A stretch of 64,000 bases of DNA, taken from Colwellia chukchiensis. GTDB lineage: Bacteria > Pseudomonadota > Gammaproteobacteria > Enterobacterales > Alteromonadaceae. The position numbers and the translations under genes are program-made. Location: contig NZ_NBOC01000005.1 of the NCBI RefSeq assembly GCF_002104455.1, forward strand, positions 1 through 64,000, read 5' to 3'. How positions within the stretch are numbered: the stretch's first letter is position 1; every line of letters begins with the position of its first letter. Shown in pieces: positions 27,631-39,747 of the stretch. The notes beneath the pieces were generated by a model that saw only the letters and a list, made by a program, of their open reading frames with translations, was not told the DNA's origin and did no database searches.

Positions 27631-27987
27631 TGTTTCCCCAAGGCGCTCAATATCGTATTACTGTTAGTCAGCATGGTAACGTTTCGAATATGGTAAACAA
27701 ATTGTGTACAATTATCATCGACTATTCGTTAGCTATTATAGCAAACCATTGTAACTATCTTATGCACTAACATTATCACCAGTACTATTACAAACATTGC
27801 TTTTACGGGCTATATCGTTCAAAATAGCCGCCCTTTTTAAGGTCACTGCATTTACCTTTCACATCTATGCCTATTTGTGAAAATCATCTTGGATCTCGAG
27901 ATAGTAATGCCAACTAAAATTTTACTAGGGACTGAAGTTACCAAAGATAGCCCTTTACCTAGTGCACAAGCGAATAGCGGAGTCAAA
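27631..27987 (+). other. 357-base region upstream of folE2
   Basis: No gene is seen. It carries the hptA promoter region on the minus strand, an inverted repeat AATTGT-GT-ACAATT at 27700-27713, and a terminator-like hairpin at 27807-27838. The open frame starting at 27877 or 27907 that runs into folE2 lacks a ribosome site, so it is treated as leader. Confidence 0.5.
27807..27838 (+). terminator. Terminator-like hairpin in the folE2 leader
   Basis: GGGCTA at 27807-27812 pairs with TAGCC-(G)-C at 27825-27831, followed by CCTTTTT. It lies about 150 bases before the folE2 start and could be an attenuator, or a terminator for unseen upstream transcription. The stem is short and bulged. Confidence 0.35.
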
Positions 27988-28917
27988 ATGCCAACATTAA
28001 TGCCTGATATAGCAAATCACACCACAGCACAAACTGAGGGGACTTTGGATTGGGTCGGCATGAGCAATATAGAAATGCCCATCATGGTTGCCTCAAAAGG
28101 TGAATCAGAACGTATGGTCTCAGCGCATGTTGATGCGTTTGTTAACCTAAAAGAGCCAAAAGCTAAGGGCATTCACATGTCACGCTTGTATTTATTGCTT
28201 GATGAATTATCAACCGCTGATGTTTTGAATCATCAAAGCCTAGTGACCTTACTTGACGGTTTTATCAGTAGTCATCAAGAGTTGAGTGATAATGCTAAAG
28301 TAAAATTTAGTTTTGACTATCCGCTACGTCGCAAGTCTTTAATTAGTGGCAAGCAAGGCTGGAAAGCTTATCCTGTGACTATAACGGGTCGTTTAAATAA
28401 AGGTAAGTTAGATATCGAGCTGTGCCTTGATGTGCGTTATTCCTCAACCTGCCCATGCTCAGCGGCCTTGGCGAGACAACTTATTCAAAAAGCGTTTAAA
28501 GAAAAATTTTCAACGCAAGACGGTATCGATCTTGAGACAGTGCATGAGTGGTTAGGGACAACCGAAGGGATTGTTGCCACGCCACATAGCCAGCGTTCTG
28601 TTGCTGAAGTCAAAGTGAAACTAAATCACGCAACCACAGAATTTCCCATTACTGATTTAGTTGACTTGATCGAAAACTCGTTAAAAACACCGGTACAAGC
28701 AGCAGTAAAGCGTGAAGATGAGCAAGAGTTTGCGTTGTTAAACGGCCAAAACTTAATGTTTTGTGAAGATGCCGCACGCCGATTACAACACACCATGAAT
28801 GCGGCAACACAGTTTGATGACTTCTGGCTACGCGTTAATCACCTAGAATCTTTACACGCCCATGATGCGGTTAGTATCACCACTAAAGGCATCGCTGGCG
28901 GCTATCAGGCTAACTAA
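27988..28917 (+). CDS. folE2: GTP cyclohydrolase FolE2 (type IB)
   Basis: FolE2 makes 7,8-dihydroneopterin triphosphate from GTP for folate (and queuosine) synthesis and, unlike FolE, does not require zinc. The protein has the conserved [11 protein letters not shown] metal-site cysteines, [14 protein letters not shown] near the start, and HVDAFVNL. The start at 27988 was chosen because GGAG lies five bases upstream and the resulting 309 residues match the family. Earlier in-frame starts (27877, 27907) would add 27-37 atypical residues. No Zur box was recognised. Confidence 0.93.
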   Translation: MPTLMPDIANHTTAQTEGTLDWVGMSNIEMPIMVASKGESERMVSAHVDAFVNLKEPKAKGIHMSRLYLLLDELSTADVLNHQSLVTLLDGFISSHQELSDNAKVKFSFDYPLRRKSLISGKQGWKAYPVTITGRLNKGKLDIELCLDVRYSSTCPCSAALARQLIQKAFKEKFSTQDGIDLETVHEWLGTTEGIVATPHSQRSVAEVKVKLNHATTEFPITDLVDLIENSLKTPVQAAVKREDEQEFALLNGQNLMFCEDAARRLQHTMNAATQFDDFWLRVNHLESLHAHDAVSITTKGIAGGYQAN

Positions 28918-29433
28918 TAAAATAGTGATCAGGTTACGCCTTGAAATAACCTCACAATGCTCAGCCTCTGGAGTAAATGCTAGGCGCTGAGCACGCACTT
29001 TTCCCTTCCTTTTCTACCGCACTATTTTGTCGCCATAAAACAGCCGATAAACTTTTTTTTGTCTATTCATGACAGCAAGCTTTATCATTAAATATGAATA
29101 AAATTTGAATATCACTAGCTTCAGCCGAATCCTAATCGGCAAATAAGAAATTGTAATAAAATTACATAAGTTAGTCGAACAAGTTATTTGCTTCGCGAGT
29201 TTTCGATACTTTGTCCCGAATAAGCAGCAAAAATCGGCAAAGTGTACAGTTTCTCCACGATTTTTATGTAAAAAAGGTACGAGTAAATACTCTATTAATA
29301 TTGACGTGTGTTCGCTAAGTGTTTAATGTAAGCAGTTCGCCGGTACGAATTTCGGATTTTTATGCAGCTTATGCATATTTTTATTCCACTCCATTCTAAC
29401 AAATAATTTCCGGGGCTTTTATAGGGGAAAATA
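28918..29433 (+). other. 516-base region upstream of gltB
   Basis: No gene is seen. An inverted repeat GCTCAGC (28959-28965) / GCTGAGC (28986-28992) followed by a pyrimidine-rich stretch may end folE2 transcription. The rest is AT-rich and should contain the gltBD promoter and a long leader. No riboswitch or named operator was recognised. Confidence 0.5.
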
Positions 29434-32400
29434 ATGCAACTTTACGATCATACTTATCAAAAAGACAATTGTGGCTTTGGTTTAATTGCCCATCAATACG
29501 GCGAAAAAAGTCATAAGCTCGTAAAGACGGCTATTCATGCATTAGATAGAATGCAGCATCGCGGCGGTATTGCCGCTGACGGCAAAACTGGTGACGGCTG
29601 TGGTTTGTTGATGCAAAAACCTGACAGCTTTTTTCGAGCGGTTGCCGAAGAAAACAACTGGCAACTGGGTCGAAAATACGCCGTTGGCATGGTATTCCTT
29701 AATCCTGACCCTATCCAGGCAAATGCCAGTAAAAAAATTCTCGAACAAGAGCTCGCCCGTGAAACCCTGACTATAGTGGGTTGGCGCGTGGTGCCCACCG
29801 ATATCAGTACCTTAGGTGAGATCGCAAAAAGCAATTTACCCAGCATAGAGCAAATTTTTGTTGATGCGCCATCGGGTTGGCGTAACCGTGATCTCGAACG
29901 CCGCTTATATATGGCCAGACGACGCGCGGAAAAGCGCATTAGTGATGAGCGGTTCTATGTCGCGAGTTTGTCGTGCTTAGTCACTATTTATAAAGGCTTG
30001 ATGATGCCGGTGGACTTACCCAATTTTTATTTAGATTTAGCCGATATTCGCATGCAAACCGCGATTTGCCTTTTTCATCAGCGCTTTTCAACTAATACCT
30101 CGCCACAGTGGCACTTAGCGCAGCCATTTCGCTATTTAGCCCATAACGGTGAAATCAATACCATTAAAGGCAATCGACAATGGAGTCGTGCTCGTACTCA
30201 GGGTTTTAAGTCACCCTTATTACCCGACCTGCAAGATGCCGCTCCGTTTGTTAATGAGAGCGGTTCAGACTCTTCATCGTTAGACAATATGTTGGAACTG
30301 TTTTTAGCGGGGGGCATGGATCTGTACCGAGGCATGCGCTTACTAATGCCGCCAGCATGGCAAAGTAACCCGTTAATGGACGACGACTTAAAAGCGTTTT
30401 ATGAATTTAACTCCATGCATATGGAACCTTGGGACGGGCCGGCAGGCATAGTGGTCACCAATGGTCGCCATGTTGCCTGTAACTTAGACCGCAATGGCCT
30501 ACGCCCCGCACGGTATGTGATCACCCGCGATGGTTTTATCACCTTAGCTTCCGAGGTGGGCATTTGGCAGTACGGCGAAGATGAAGTGGTGGAAAAAGGT
30601 CGCGTAGGCCCAGGTGAAATGCTGGCCATTGATACCTATACCGGAAAAATTTTTGACTCAAACGCCATCGACAATGAACTTAAAGTGCGACATCCATATC
30701 GACAATGGCTGAACACCAATATTCGCCGCTTGATCCCGTTTGACCAATTAGATGCAAACTTGATCGGGCAACGGGTCTTTAACGATCAAGAAATTGCCCA
30801 GTACCATAAAATGTTTAACTATAGCTATGAAGAAATTCATCAAGTAGTTAAAACCTTAGCGGAAAATGGTCAAGAAGCCACGGGCTCTATGGGTGATGAC
30901 ACGCCAATGGCGGTGTTATCGAGCCAACCGCGTTCGCTGTATGATTACTTTCGTCAACAATTTGCGCAAGTAACGAATCCGCCGATTGACCCATTGCGCG
31001 AACGCTATGTGATGTCGTTAGGCACCTGCATTGGCCGTGAGCATAATGTTTTTAATGAAACCACAGGCCATGCCGATCGAATCCTATTTGCTACACCCGT
31101 ACTAATGTATACCGGCTTAAAGCAATTACGCGAATTAGATCCAGAGCATTATCGCTCAGACACCTTAACCTTAAACTATGATCAAGAAGAAGGCTTAGAG
31201 GCCGCCATTCGACGCTTGTGTGACGAAGCCGAAAGCCTAGTGCGAGATAAAAATACTGTTATTTTGGTACTATCTGATCGCCAGATACATCCGGGCTTGT
31301 TACCTATTCCAGCGGCTATGGCAGTGGGGGCTGTGCAAAAACGCCTAGTTGATCAGCAACTAAGATGTAACTCTAATATTATTGTTGAAACCGCCTCAGT
31401 ACGCGACTCACACCAGTTTGCGGTTTTATTTGGCTTAGGTGCAACTGCCGTATATCCGTTTTTAGCTTATGAAACCATTGAGCAATTGGTTGAGCAAAAA
31501 CAAATTGCCTTAAGCACACGTCAAGCCGTAGTTAACTACCGAGAAGGTATTAATAAAGGGTTACTGAAAATATTATCCAAAATGGGTATTTCCACTATTG
31601 CCAGTTACCGCTGTGCAGGCTTATTTGAAGTCATTGGTTTAAATAGCAACATTATGCAATTGTGCTTCCCTGATTTACCGAGTCGTATTCAAGGAGCGGA
31701 CTTTAGCGACATCGAACAAGACAATATTAACCTAGCGCGAAAAGCCTTTATGGCGCATCAAAAAATGGCCCATGGTGGACTATTAAAATATGTGCACGGT
31801 GGTGAATATCACGCTTATAATCCTGACGTAGTGAGCAGCTTACAAACGGCAGTGCGGAGTGGTAATTATCACGATTATCGTATTTTTGCTGATCATGTTA
31901 ATAATCGCCCTGCGGCAGCGCTGCGTGATTTATTGGCCTTAAATGATCAGCAAACGCCGATAGATATAGCCAAGGTTGAACCCGAAGCTGAATTGTTTAA
32001 ACGTTTCGATAGTGCCGCCATGTCAATTGGAGCATTAAGTCCAGAAGCTCATGAAGCATTAGCCATTGCCATGAATCGCCTTGGTGGTTATTCAAACTCG
32101 GGTGAAGGGGGCGAAGACGAACGCCGCTTTGGTACCGTGAAAAATTCGCGCATCAAACAAATTGCCTCGGGGCGCTTTGGTGTTACACCGCACTATTTAG
32201 TTAATGCGGATGTTTTGCAAATTAAAGTCGCGCAAGGTGCGAAGCCGGGCGAAGGTGGGCAACTACCTGGCGATAAAGTTACGCCGTTAATTGCGAAATT
32301 GCGCTTTTCAGTGCCAGGCGTGACCTTAATTTCGCCGCCGCCTCATCACGATATTTATTCGATTGAAGATTTAGCCCAGCTAATTTTTGACTTAAAGCAA

Positions 32401-33894
32401 GTTAACCCAAAAGCGATCATCTCCGTCAAATTAGTCTCTGGTCCGGGTGTGGGCACTATAGCCTCAGGTGTGGCGAAAGCCTATGCTGATTTTATCACTA
32501 TTTCTGGTTATGACGGTGGCACCGGCGCTAGCCCGTTAACCTCAGTGAAATATGCCGGTTGTCCTTGGGAGCTAGGTTTAGCTGAAGCGCACCAATCTTT
32601 AGTGGCCAATGGCTTGCGCCATAAAGTGCGCTTGCAGGTTGATGGAGGCTTAAAAACCGGTGTCGACATAGTTAAAGCTGCAATTTTAGGGGCGGAAAGC
32701 TTTGGCTTTGGTACCGCACCTATGGTGACCTTAGGTTGTAAGTTTTTGCGCATTTGTCATTTAAATAACTGTGCTACCGGTGTCGCAACACAAGATGAAG
32801 TGCTACGAGAGCAATTCTTTAATGGTCTACCTGAGCAAGTAATGAATTACTTTAAGTTTATTGCCCAAGATGTGCGGGAAATACTTGCTAGCTTAGGGGT
32901 GGTAAGTCTTACCGCGATCATTGGGCGCACGGATTTACTTGAGCCGTTAGCGGGTATTAGTGCTAAGCAACAAAAGCTGGATTTACGGCCAATTATTGCG
33001 CCTGTGGTGGCGGGTAGTGATACCGCCTTGCATCAAACAGAAGCGAATCAGCCTTTTGATCAAGGGCAACTTAATCAAAAATTACTGGATTTGGCAACCG
33101 ATGCCATAGCGCATAGCACTGGTGGTGAATACCGTTTAAGTATTCAAAACACCGATCGTTCTGTTGGCGCCGCCTTGTCAGGCGAAATTGCCCGTCAGCA
33201 TGGCGATCAAGGCATGGCAGCTCACCCGATCAAAGTATTTTTTACCGGTACCGCAGGGCAAAGTTTTGGCGTTTGGAACGCTGGTGGTCTTGAGATGACA
33301 CTAACAGGTGACGCCAACGACTATGTGGGTAAAGGTATGGCTGGCGGCATCATTACCATTAAACCGCCAAAAGGGGTGGAGTATTTAAGTCATCAAACTA
33401 TGATCATGGGTAATACCTGTTTGTATGGTGCCACCGGTGGCAAGCTGTATGGCAGTGGCCGCGCTGGTGAGCGTTTTGCGGTGCGAAATTCTGGCTGTCA
33501 TGCGGTGATTGAAGGCACAGGCGATCATGCCTGTGAATATATGACTGGTGGTATTGTCACTATTTTAGGGCAAGTCGGGGTGAATTTTGGCGCCGGTATG
33601 ACAGGCGGCTTTGCCTATGTTTTAGATGAAGCCGATGATTTGGCGGTTCGCCTAAATGGTGAGTCTATCGAAATGATAGCAATCGACGAACTGACCATTC
33701 ATCAAGAGCATTTGCGCGGCATTATCAATCAGCACTTAGAAGTCACGGGTAGCTTACGTGCGGAAGAAATTTTAACTAATTTTGCCCACTATGCCCCGCT
33801 ATTTAAGTTGATCAAGCCAAAAGCGGTCGATGTAAAAACTTTATTGGGCCATCGCAGCCGTTCATCCGCAGAACTACGTGTTCAAGCGCAATAA
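29434..33894 (+). CDS. gltB: Glutamate synthase (NADPH) large subunit
   Basis: GltB hydrolyses glutamine and moves the ammonia to 2-oxoglutarate to give two glutamates, the GOGAT half of ammonia assimilation. The 1486-residue protein has a class II amidotransferase domain whose nucleophile is Cys13 (DNCGFGLIAH) after a short propeptide, a central domain, an FMN barrel (GEGGEDERRFG, VDGGLKTGVDIVKAA) with the 3Fe-4S set CKFLRICHLNNC, and a C-terminal GXGXG beta-helix (about 1200-1480). The start follows AGGGGAAAAT. The small subunit follows after 27 bases. Confidence 0.97.
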   Translation: MQLYDHTYQKDNCGFGLIAHQYGEKSHKLVKTAIHALDRMQHRGGIAADGKTGDGCGLLMQKPDSFFRAVAEENNWQLGRKYAVGMVFLNPDPIQANASKKILEQELARETLTIVGWRVVPTDISTLGEIAKSNLPSIEQIFVDAPSGWRNRDLERRLYMARRRAEKRISDERFYVASLSCLVTIYKGLMMPVDLPNFYLDLADIRMQTAICLFHQRFSTNTSPQWHLAQPFRYLAHNGEINTIKGNRQWSRARTQGFKSPLLPDLQDAAPFVNESGSDSSSLDNMLELFLAGGMDLYRGMRLLMPPAWQSNPLMDDDLKAFYEFNSMHMEPWDGPAGIVVTNGRHVACNLDRNGLRPARYVITRDGFITLASEVGIWQYGEDEVVEKGRVGPGEMLAIDTYTGKIFDSNAIDNELKVRHPYRQWLNTNIRRLIPFDQLDANLIGQRVFNDQEIAQYHKMFNYSYEEIHQVVKTLAENGQEATGSMGDDTPMAVLSSQPRSLYDYFRQQFAQVTNPPIDPLRERYVMSLGTCIGREHNVFNETTGHADRILFATPVLMYTGLKQLRELDPEHYRSDTLTLNYDQEEGLEAAIRRLCDEAESLVRDKNTVILVLSDRQIHPGLLPIPAAMAVGAVQKRLVDQQLRCNSNIIVETASVRDSHQFAVLFGLGATAVYPFLAYETIEQLVEQKQIALSTRQAVVNYREGINKGLLKILSKMGISTIASYRCAGLFEVIGLNSNIMQLCFPDLPSRIQGADFSDIEQDNINLARKAFMAHQKMAHGGLLKYVHGGEYHAYNPDVVSSLQTAVRSGNYHDYRIFADHVNNRPAAALRDLLALNDQQTPIDIAKVEPEAELFKRFDSAAMSIGALSPEAHEALAIAMNRLGGYSNSGEGGEDERRFGTVKNSRIKQIASGRFGVTPHYLVNADVLQIKVAQGAKPGEGGQLPGDKVTPLIAKLRFSVPGVTLISPPPHHDIYSIEDLAQLIFDLKQVNPKAIISVKLVSGPGVGTIASGVAKAYADFITISGYDGGTGASPLTSVKYAGCPWELGLAEAHQSLVANGLRHKVRLQVDGGLKTGVDIVKAAILGAESFGFGTAPMVTLGCKFLRICHLNNCATGVATQDEVLREQFFNGLPEQVMNYFKFIAQDVREILASLGVVSLTAIIGRTDLLEPLAGISAKQQKLDLRPIIAPVVAGSDTALHQTEANQPFDQGQLNQKLLDLATDAIAHSTGGEYRLSIQNTDRSVGAALSGEIARQHGDQGMAAHPIKVFFTGTAGQSFGVWNAGGLEMTLTGDANDYVGKGMAGGIITIKPPKGVEYLSHQTMIMGNTCLYGATGGKLYGSGRAGERFAVRNSGCHAVIEGTGDHACEYMTGGIVTILGQVGVNFGAGMTGGFAYVLDEADDLAVRLNGESIEMIAIDELTIHQEHLRGIINQHLEVTGSLRAEEILTNFAHYAPLFKLIKPKAVDVKTLLGHRSRSSAELRVQAQ

Positions 33895-35370
<1,476 letters not shown>

Positions 35371-35387
35371 TTGTCGCTGAGCTCTGC

Positions 35388-37586
35388 TTAGCTTTCGTTC
35401 GTTAGCTGATGGCTGGCCAGTTGATTACGGCCATTAGCTTTCGCACGATAGAGTTGTTGATCAGCAAGCACTAACCAATCATCAATGTTATTGGAATAAC
35501 TAGCTTTAGTGATAATAGCGCCGATAGAAATGCTTAGATTAATCTCTTTTGGACTATCCGTTTCAATGGTTAGGCATGCTATGGCTTCACGCAAGGCTTC
35601 AAGTTTATCTAATAGCTGGCCTTGCCCATCATTTTGCGCCACTATGATGAACTCTTCACCACCAAAGCGTGCGACAATATCACTGCGACGATCAAACATG
35701 GCTTGCATGGTTTTGCCCACTGCGACCAAGCATTGATCGCCAATTAAATGTCCATGCTGATCATTTAACTGTTTAAAGTGATCAAGATCTAACATCGCCA
35801 CTAGCATATTGGCATTATTGCGCGCCAGAATAGCTTGTAACTCACTAAATTTAGTTGTCATATGGCGGCGATTATACAGGCCGGTTAAACTATCTTTACT
35901 GGCCAGCTCTTGTAGTGTTTTATTGGCATCATTAAGGGCTTTTGTGCGTTCTTCAACTTGTTTTTCAAGAATAACTTGCTGTTTTAATAGCTTACGTTTT
36001 GATTGTTTTAATTCATCATACAAGCTTAAAAACTCACTGGGTGCGTCATAAGGTATGGCGCGGTAACCAGAGTTTTCACGCCCACTGGCAAGCTCTTTTA
36101 AAGCGAACGCCAATGGCTTATTGAGTGTATTAGCCAGTTGGTTGGCCAGAATAATGACCAACATAAAAATAATGGTTAGTGCCATAAAAATGGTTAAATA
36201 TTGTTGTTCAATTAATTGCAATACTTGTTCGTGCTCAATAAGGACATACAGCTTCCATTGATTGCTTAGCACAACTTTTCGGTATAAATAGCGTTGTTTT
36301 TGTCTGTCATCCGTGCCTATAGTCATCAATTCGTCTTGGTCTTGCCCCGTAGCTAAAGAAAAATTAAATTGGGCTAACGGTGTTAACGCTAAGCTCGACT
36401 CGCCATAAATAACATTGTCGTTCTCGTCGGTAAGTACGACGTCAATTTGCCTATCTTGCGCGGCATAGCGATTGACTTGCTCAAATAAGTTTAAATTTAA
36501 TGAGCCTTCGACAATGCCAATCGGTTTGTCATTCATTGACTCATAAATAGGAGCACTAATGGCAATAATAGGATCAGCACCAAATCCTCTGCCCAGAAAC
36601 ACCCCAGAGGTATATAGAGACTGATGGTAAAACGCTTGAATAAAATACGGGCGATCGGCAATCGATAACGCTGATTGAGGCAGGCGATCAATTAAGCTTC
36701 GCGGCGATGCGCTAACGATATTGGCTTCTTTATTCGCGATTAGCATGGTTAAAAAGCCAGGATAAAGCTGGTGAACCTGGCTGAGCGCGTCATGATATTG
36801 CGCAGCATCTAAGTAAGATAACCGATTGGCAAGCTGTGCGATGGCACTTTTATGTTCATCCACATAGTTGTCGATGATACTGGCAAGGTATTGACTACTA
36901 ATGTCGAGCTTATCAGCAAACTGTTGCTCTTGAACTTGATTTAAGCTTCGGCTCAAAAATAAAAAGACCGTAACCACAAAAAATGCTGACATGATCCAGA
37001 GAATATAATGCAAGTATTGCTTGAGGTTTTTGACTAACCTTGGTTGTTGTGATCTTATGCGCAGGTTTAATTTGGTGCTGATAAAGAATAAAGTGATAAC
37101 CGCTAGGCTAGTATAAAATATCGCGTTAATCGCTTGTTTTAATAAAGAAAAAACAAAAATACCTTGCGTTTCAGGGTTGTTTAGCCAAATTAACAAGGCA
37201 GTGATCGGCATACCAATAACTAACCAATATAAAAAGTCAGCGGTGGGCAGGTACCAGCCACGACCGCGTAAATAAGAAACAAATATAGCCTCTAAGCCGA
37301 AGGTTAAAAAGCCAAAAGGGTGCCCCCAAATTACCAGTAATGGTGCAACACAAATTAAAGCGCAGAGTAGGGTTAGGGCAGGGCGCAAATACGCGGCAGC
37401 GATAATAAAGCTAAGGTTGCCAATCAGTAAAGAAATATTATAAGCAAGCTCAATGGGAAAGGTATTTAATATTGCGCCAAATAGCCCCAACATTAACGCT
37501 AAAACTAGCGCGCGGTTTTTCGCAGTACTAATCACTTTGATATCTGTATTCAGATTGTTTGCACTATTTTGTGGCACACTAGCCAT
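35388..37586 (-). CDS. Membrane diguanylate cyclase with MASE-like and Cache sensor regions
   Basis: The 732-residue protein has an N-terminal cluster of membrane helices (about 25-180), a further helix (about 197-220), a periplasmic double-Cache-type domain (about 225-450), another helix (about 455-480), a HAMP-like stretch and coiled coil, and a C-terminal GGDEF domain. The GGDEF domain carries DSLTGLYNRRHM and FGGEEFI, an intact cyclase active site. It should make cyclic di-GMP in response to a periplasmic ligand. No I-site RxxD is obvious. It is a single gene. Confidence 0.9.
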   Translation of the reverse strand: MASVPQNSANNLNTDIKVISTAKNRALVLALMLGLFGAILNTFPIELAYNISLLIGNLSFIIAAAYLRPALTLLCALICVAPLLVIWGHPFGFLTFGLEAIFVSYLRGRGWYLPTADFLYWLVIGMPITALLIWLNNPETQGIFVFSLLKQAINAIFYTSLAVITLFFISTKLNLRIRSQQPRLVKNLKQYLHYILWIMSAFFVVTVFLFLSRSLNQVQEQQFADKLDISSQYLASIIDNYVDEHKSAIAQLANRLSYLDAAQYHDALSQVHQLYPGFLTMLIANKEANIVSASPRSLIDRLPQSALSIADRPYFIQAFYHQSLYTSGVFLGRGFGADPIIAISAPIYESMNDKPIGIVEGSLNLNLFEQVNRYAAQDRQIDVVLTDENDNVIYGESSLALTPLAQFNFSLATGQDQDELMTIGTDDRQKQRYLYRKVVLSNQWKLYVLIEHEQVLQLIEQQYLTIFMALTIIFMLVIILANQLANTLNKPLAFALKELASGRENSGYRAIPYDAPSEFLSLYDELKQSKRKLLKQQVILEKQVEERTKALNDANKTLQELASKDSLTGLYNRRHMTTKFSELQAILARNNANMLVAMLDLDHFKQLNDQHGHLIGDQCLVAVGKTMQAMFDRRSDIVARFGGEEFIIVAQNDGQGQLLDKLEALREAIACLTIETDSPKEINLSISIGAIITKASYSNNIDDWLVLADQQLYRAKANGRNQLASHQLTNES

Positions 37587-37662
37587 TTATTATTTACCGC
37601 TCAATGGAGTATTGAATTGCTAATAGTTTAGCAAGGTTACTAAAACATAGTGCATTAAAGAT

Positions 37663-37692
37663 AAAAGCCCTGTCAATGAAATTGCAGGGCTT
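37663..37692 (-). terminator. Intrinsic terminator of fabY
   Basis: On the minus strand, AAGCCCTG (complement of 37685-37692) pairs with CAGGGCTT across a 12-base loop and runs into TTTATC, 20 bases after the fabY stop. Confidence 0.8.
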
Positions 37693-37712
37693 GTTTGGCA
37701 GGCGGTGACAAT

Positions 37713-39608
37713 TTATACCATATCGGCAAATGGATTCTGATTTGGCAAGGTGATTTTATTGCTAAAACCTGTCACGCTGATTGATTGAGCACTTAAGTCG
37801 ACATCATCGTCGAGTAAGGTACCATCGCCAAATCGATAAATAATTTGAAACTCACCGTGATCGGCTTGTTGTTGGTAGCTAGCTCTTGCTTGGTCAACCA
37901 AGTCGGCTTTGACGCGATAGTCGCTCATCGCCTCATTGCCATGGCGTTTTGCCATCATGTTTAATGTCACCGCTGGCGAAAACAGGGTTGCGGTGGCGTT
38001 ATTACCACCAAAACCCTTAGAGTTAATAAACGCCACGTCCATATCTTGGCAATGCCAATGGTCGGTGGCAATATTTAAACGCTCGCTATGCACATCATCG
38101 GCGACTTTATCAATAGTGGTTATACCCGGCATAATATTATGGGCAAATACCCCTAATGCCATAGCAACCTGATCGCCACTGGCAGGCCCAATGGTGTGAC
38201 CAACATAGGCTTTAGGTGCGGCAACTGGCCAATTGTTGATGTCAAAACTTTTGGCAACACGGTCATAGATTAATGATTCAGTCACGCGATTTTGTGGGGT
38301 GCTAGAGCCATGAGCTAATATAAAGCTGCGCTGTTGAACCGCTTCTGCGCCAATAATGGCTTGTGCTAGGGCCACAGATTTTGCCATGGTAATGTAATTA
38401 CCAGGACCTGGTGCGGTAATCGACTTTTTAATGCCATCAGCATTAGTATAAACGTCTGCTACTGAGCCAAGCACATTCGCGCCGAGCTCAAGGGCAAGTG
38501 CGTCATCCATTAAAACTATAAACTGCGCCGCTTCGCCGATAGTAAAACCGCAGTTATCGCCAAACGGGCGACTAGTGCGACGATGATCGGCAACATCTGA
38601 ACCGTCAAGTTTTTTCAAGCCTTCTTCATTGGCTAGTGCGCTCATATTGCCAAAACCTTCCACAACCTCTGGCGTGATCGCGCAATCATTACTGCCAACG
38701 ATGGCAAGGCGAATTCGACCAGCCTGCATGTCTTGTACTGCGGCTTTTAAGTTGTATAAAAAGGTTGCACAGGCACCCGTTGAGGTAAATGTGGTACCGA
38801 CACTGCCAGTAACATAGGCATTAATAAAGTCGGTTGACATGGTGTTTAGGCCTAAGGCCAAGTTTTTTGTCGATACGCGATCACCTTTAAGGCGATTTTG
38901 CATCATGCCACCAACCCCTTCGGCTTGCGTTTGACCAAACACAGACGCCGAATAAGTGCCAATTTCATCTGGGCTGATATGATCGACAATCTCTTGCCAG
39001 CGAAAACCTGTGGAATGAATGGCGTCGGCAGCACCAAATACAGTTGCTTGTAAGCCACGCGGTTGATAGCGGCTGTTATACAGTTTTGCCGGCTCAAAGC
39101 CGGTAGGAAATTGTCCCGCAGCTTTAATGGGGTTATCGCGGGTAGAGTCATGCTTGACGTCAAACTCTCCGGCAATATCCACTCGTACACGTTTATCGGC
39201 AAGTTCTGTTATTTGCCAAGTACGGGGTAAAGGGTTAGGTAAGTCACGAGCACGAGTTTCAAAGCTGATACCTTGGTCACCGGTTGCTATGGTCATTTTT
39301 TGTTGCCACGGGGTGGCATCAGGATCAAAGTGCTCATGCTCAATTTTTCGTATCAAGGTGCCTGCGAGTATGATCTCGCCAAAACGCTGCTCTACCTCTG
39401 ACTGAGCAACCTCCTGACCTTCGCTATCAACTAACTTACCGTCTTGACTAGTTAATAGGTTCATTAAGGTGGCTAAACCAACAAAAGTTTCTTGCCGTGC
39501 TTCAGCATTTAATTTATCAATAACAATACGGCGAAAGCCTTGGTGAAATGATGTTCTGCCAGCAGCATTAACGCCGCCCATGCCAACTATAATCGGTAAC
39601 GCAGTCAT
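37713..39608 (-). CDS. fabY: Beta-ketoacyl-ACP synthase, FabY type
   Basis: The 631-residue thiolase-fold enzyme starts fatty acid synthesis by condensing acetyl-CoA with malonyl-ACP in bacteria that use FabY instead of, or beside, FabH (first shown for PA5174 of Pseudomonas). The catalytic cysteine lies in TSTGACATFLYN, with histidines in LAHGSSTPQNRV and AYVGHTIGPASGD. The N-terminal extension (SLVGMGG-like start, then an insert to about residue 200) and the length are typical of FabY. The start follows AAGAGATTTTTC. It is divergent from an AraC-family regulator. Confidence 0.9.
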   Translation of the reverse strand: MTALPIIVGMGGVNAAGRTSFHQGFRRIVIDKLNAEARQETFVGLATLMNLLTSQDGKLVDSEGQEVAQSEVEQRFGEIILAGTLIRKIEHEHFDPDATPWQQKMTIATGDQGISFETRARDLPNPLPRTWQITELADKRVRVDIAGEFDVKHDSTRDNPIKAAGQFPTGFEPAKLYNSRYQPRGLQATVFGAADAIHSTGFRWQEIVDHISPDEIGTYSASVFGQTQAEGVGGMMQNRLKGDRVSTKNLALGLNTMSTDFINAYVTGSVGTTFTSTGACATFLYNLKAAVQDMQAGRIRLAIVGSNDCAITPEVVEGFGNMSALANEEGLKKLDGSDVADHRRTSRPFGDNCGFTIGEAAQFIVLMDDALALELGANVLGSVADVYTNADGIKKSITAPGPGNYITMAKSVALAQAIIGAEAVQQRSFILAHGSSTPQNRVTESLIYDRVAKSFDINNWPVAAPKAYVGHTIGPASGDQVAMALGVFAHNIMPGITTIDKVADDVHSERLNIATDHWHCQDMDVAFINSKGFGGNNATATLFSPAVTLNMMAKRHGNEAMSDYRVKADLVDQARASYQQQADHGEFQIIYRFGDGTLLDDDVDLSAQSISVTGFSNKITLPNQNPFADMV

Positions 39609-39747
39609 GAAAAATCTCTTTTAAATTCAAACAAACTATCTATATCGTTAAGTTTAAGAGCTAGTTAAAGGAAATAATATTCAGTTATAGCCAAAAATTA
39701 TGTCAAAATAGCCAAAATGATGAATAAGCCAGACAGAGAGTAGCAAT

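Noticed and set aside
27700-27713. AATTGT-GT-ACAATT as a Zur or other operator
   Set aside because: It does not match any operator I can name and the arms are AT-rich enough to arise by chance.
29535-29939. Minus-strand frames inside gltB
   Set aside because: Opposite-strand shadows of a conserved gene, with no similarity to any protein family I recognise.
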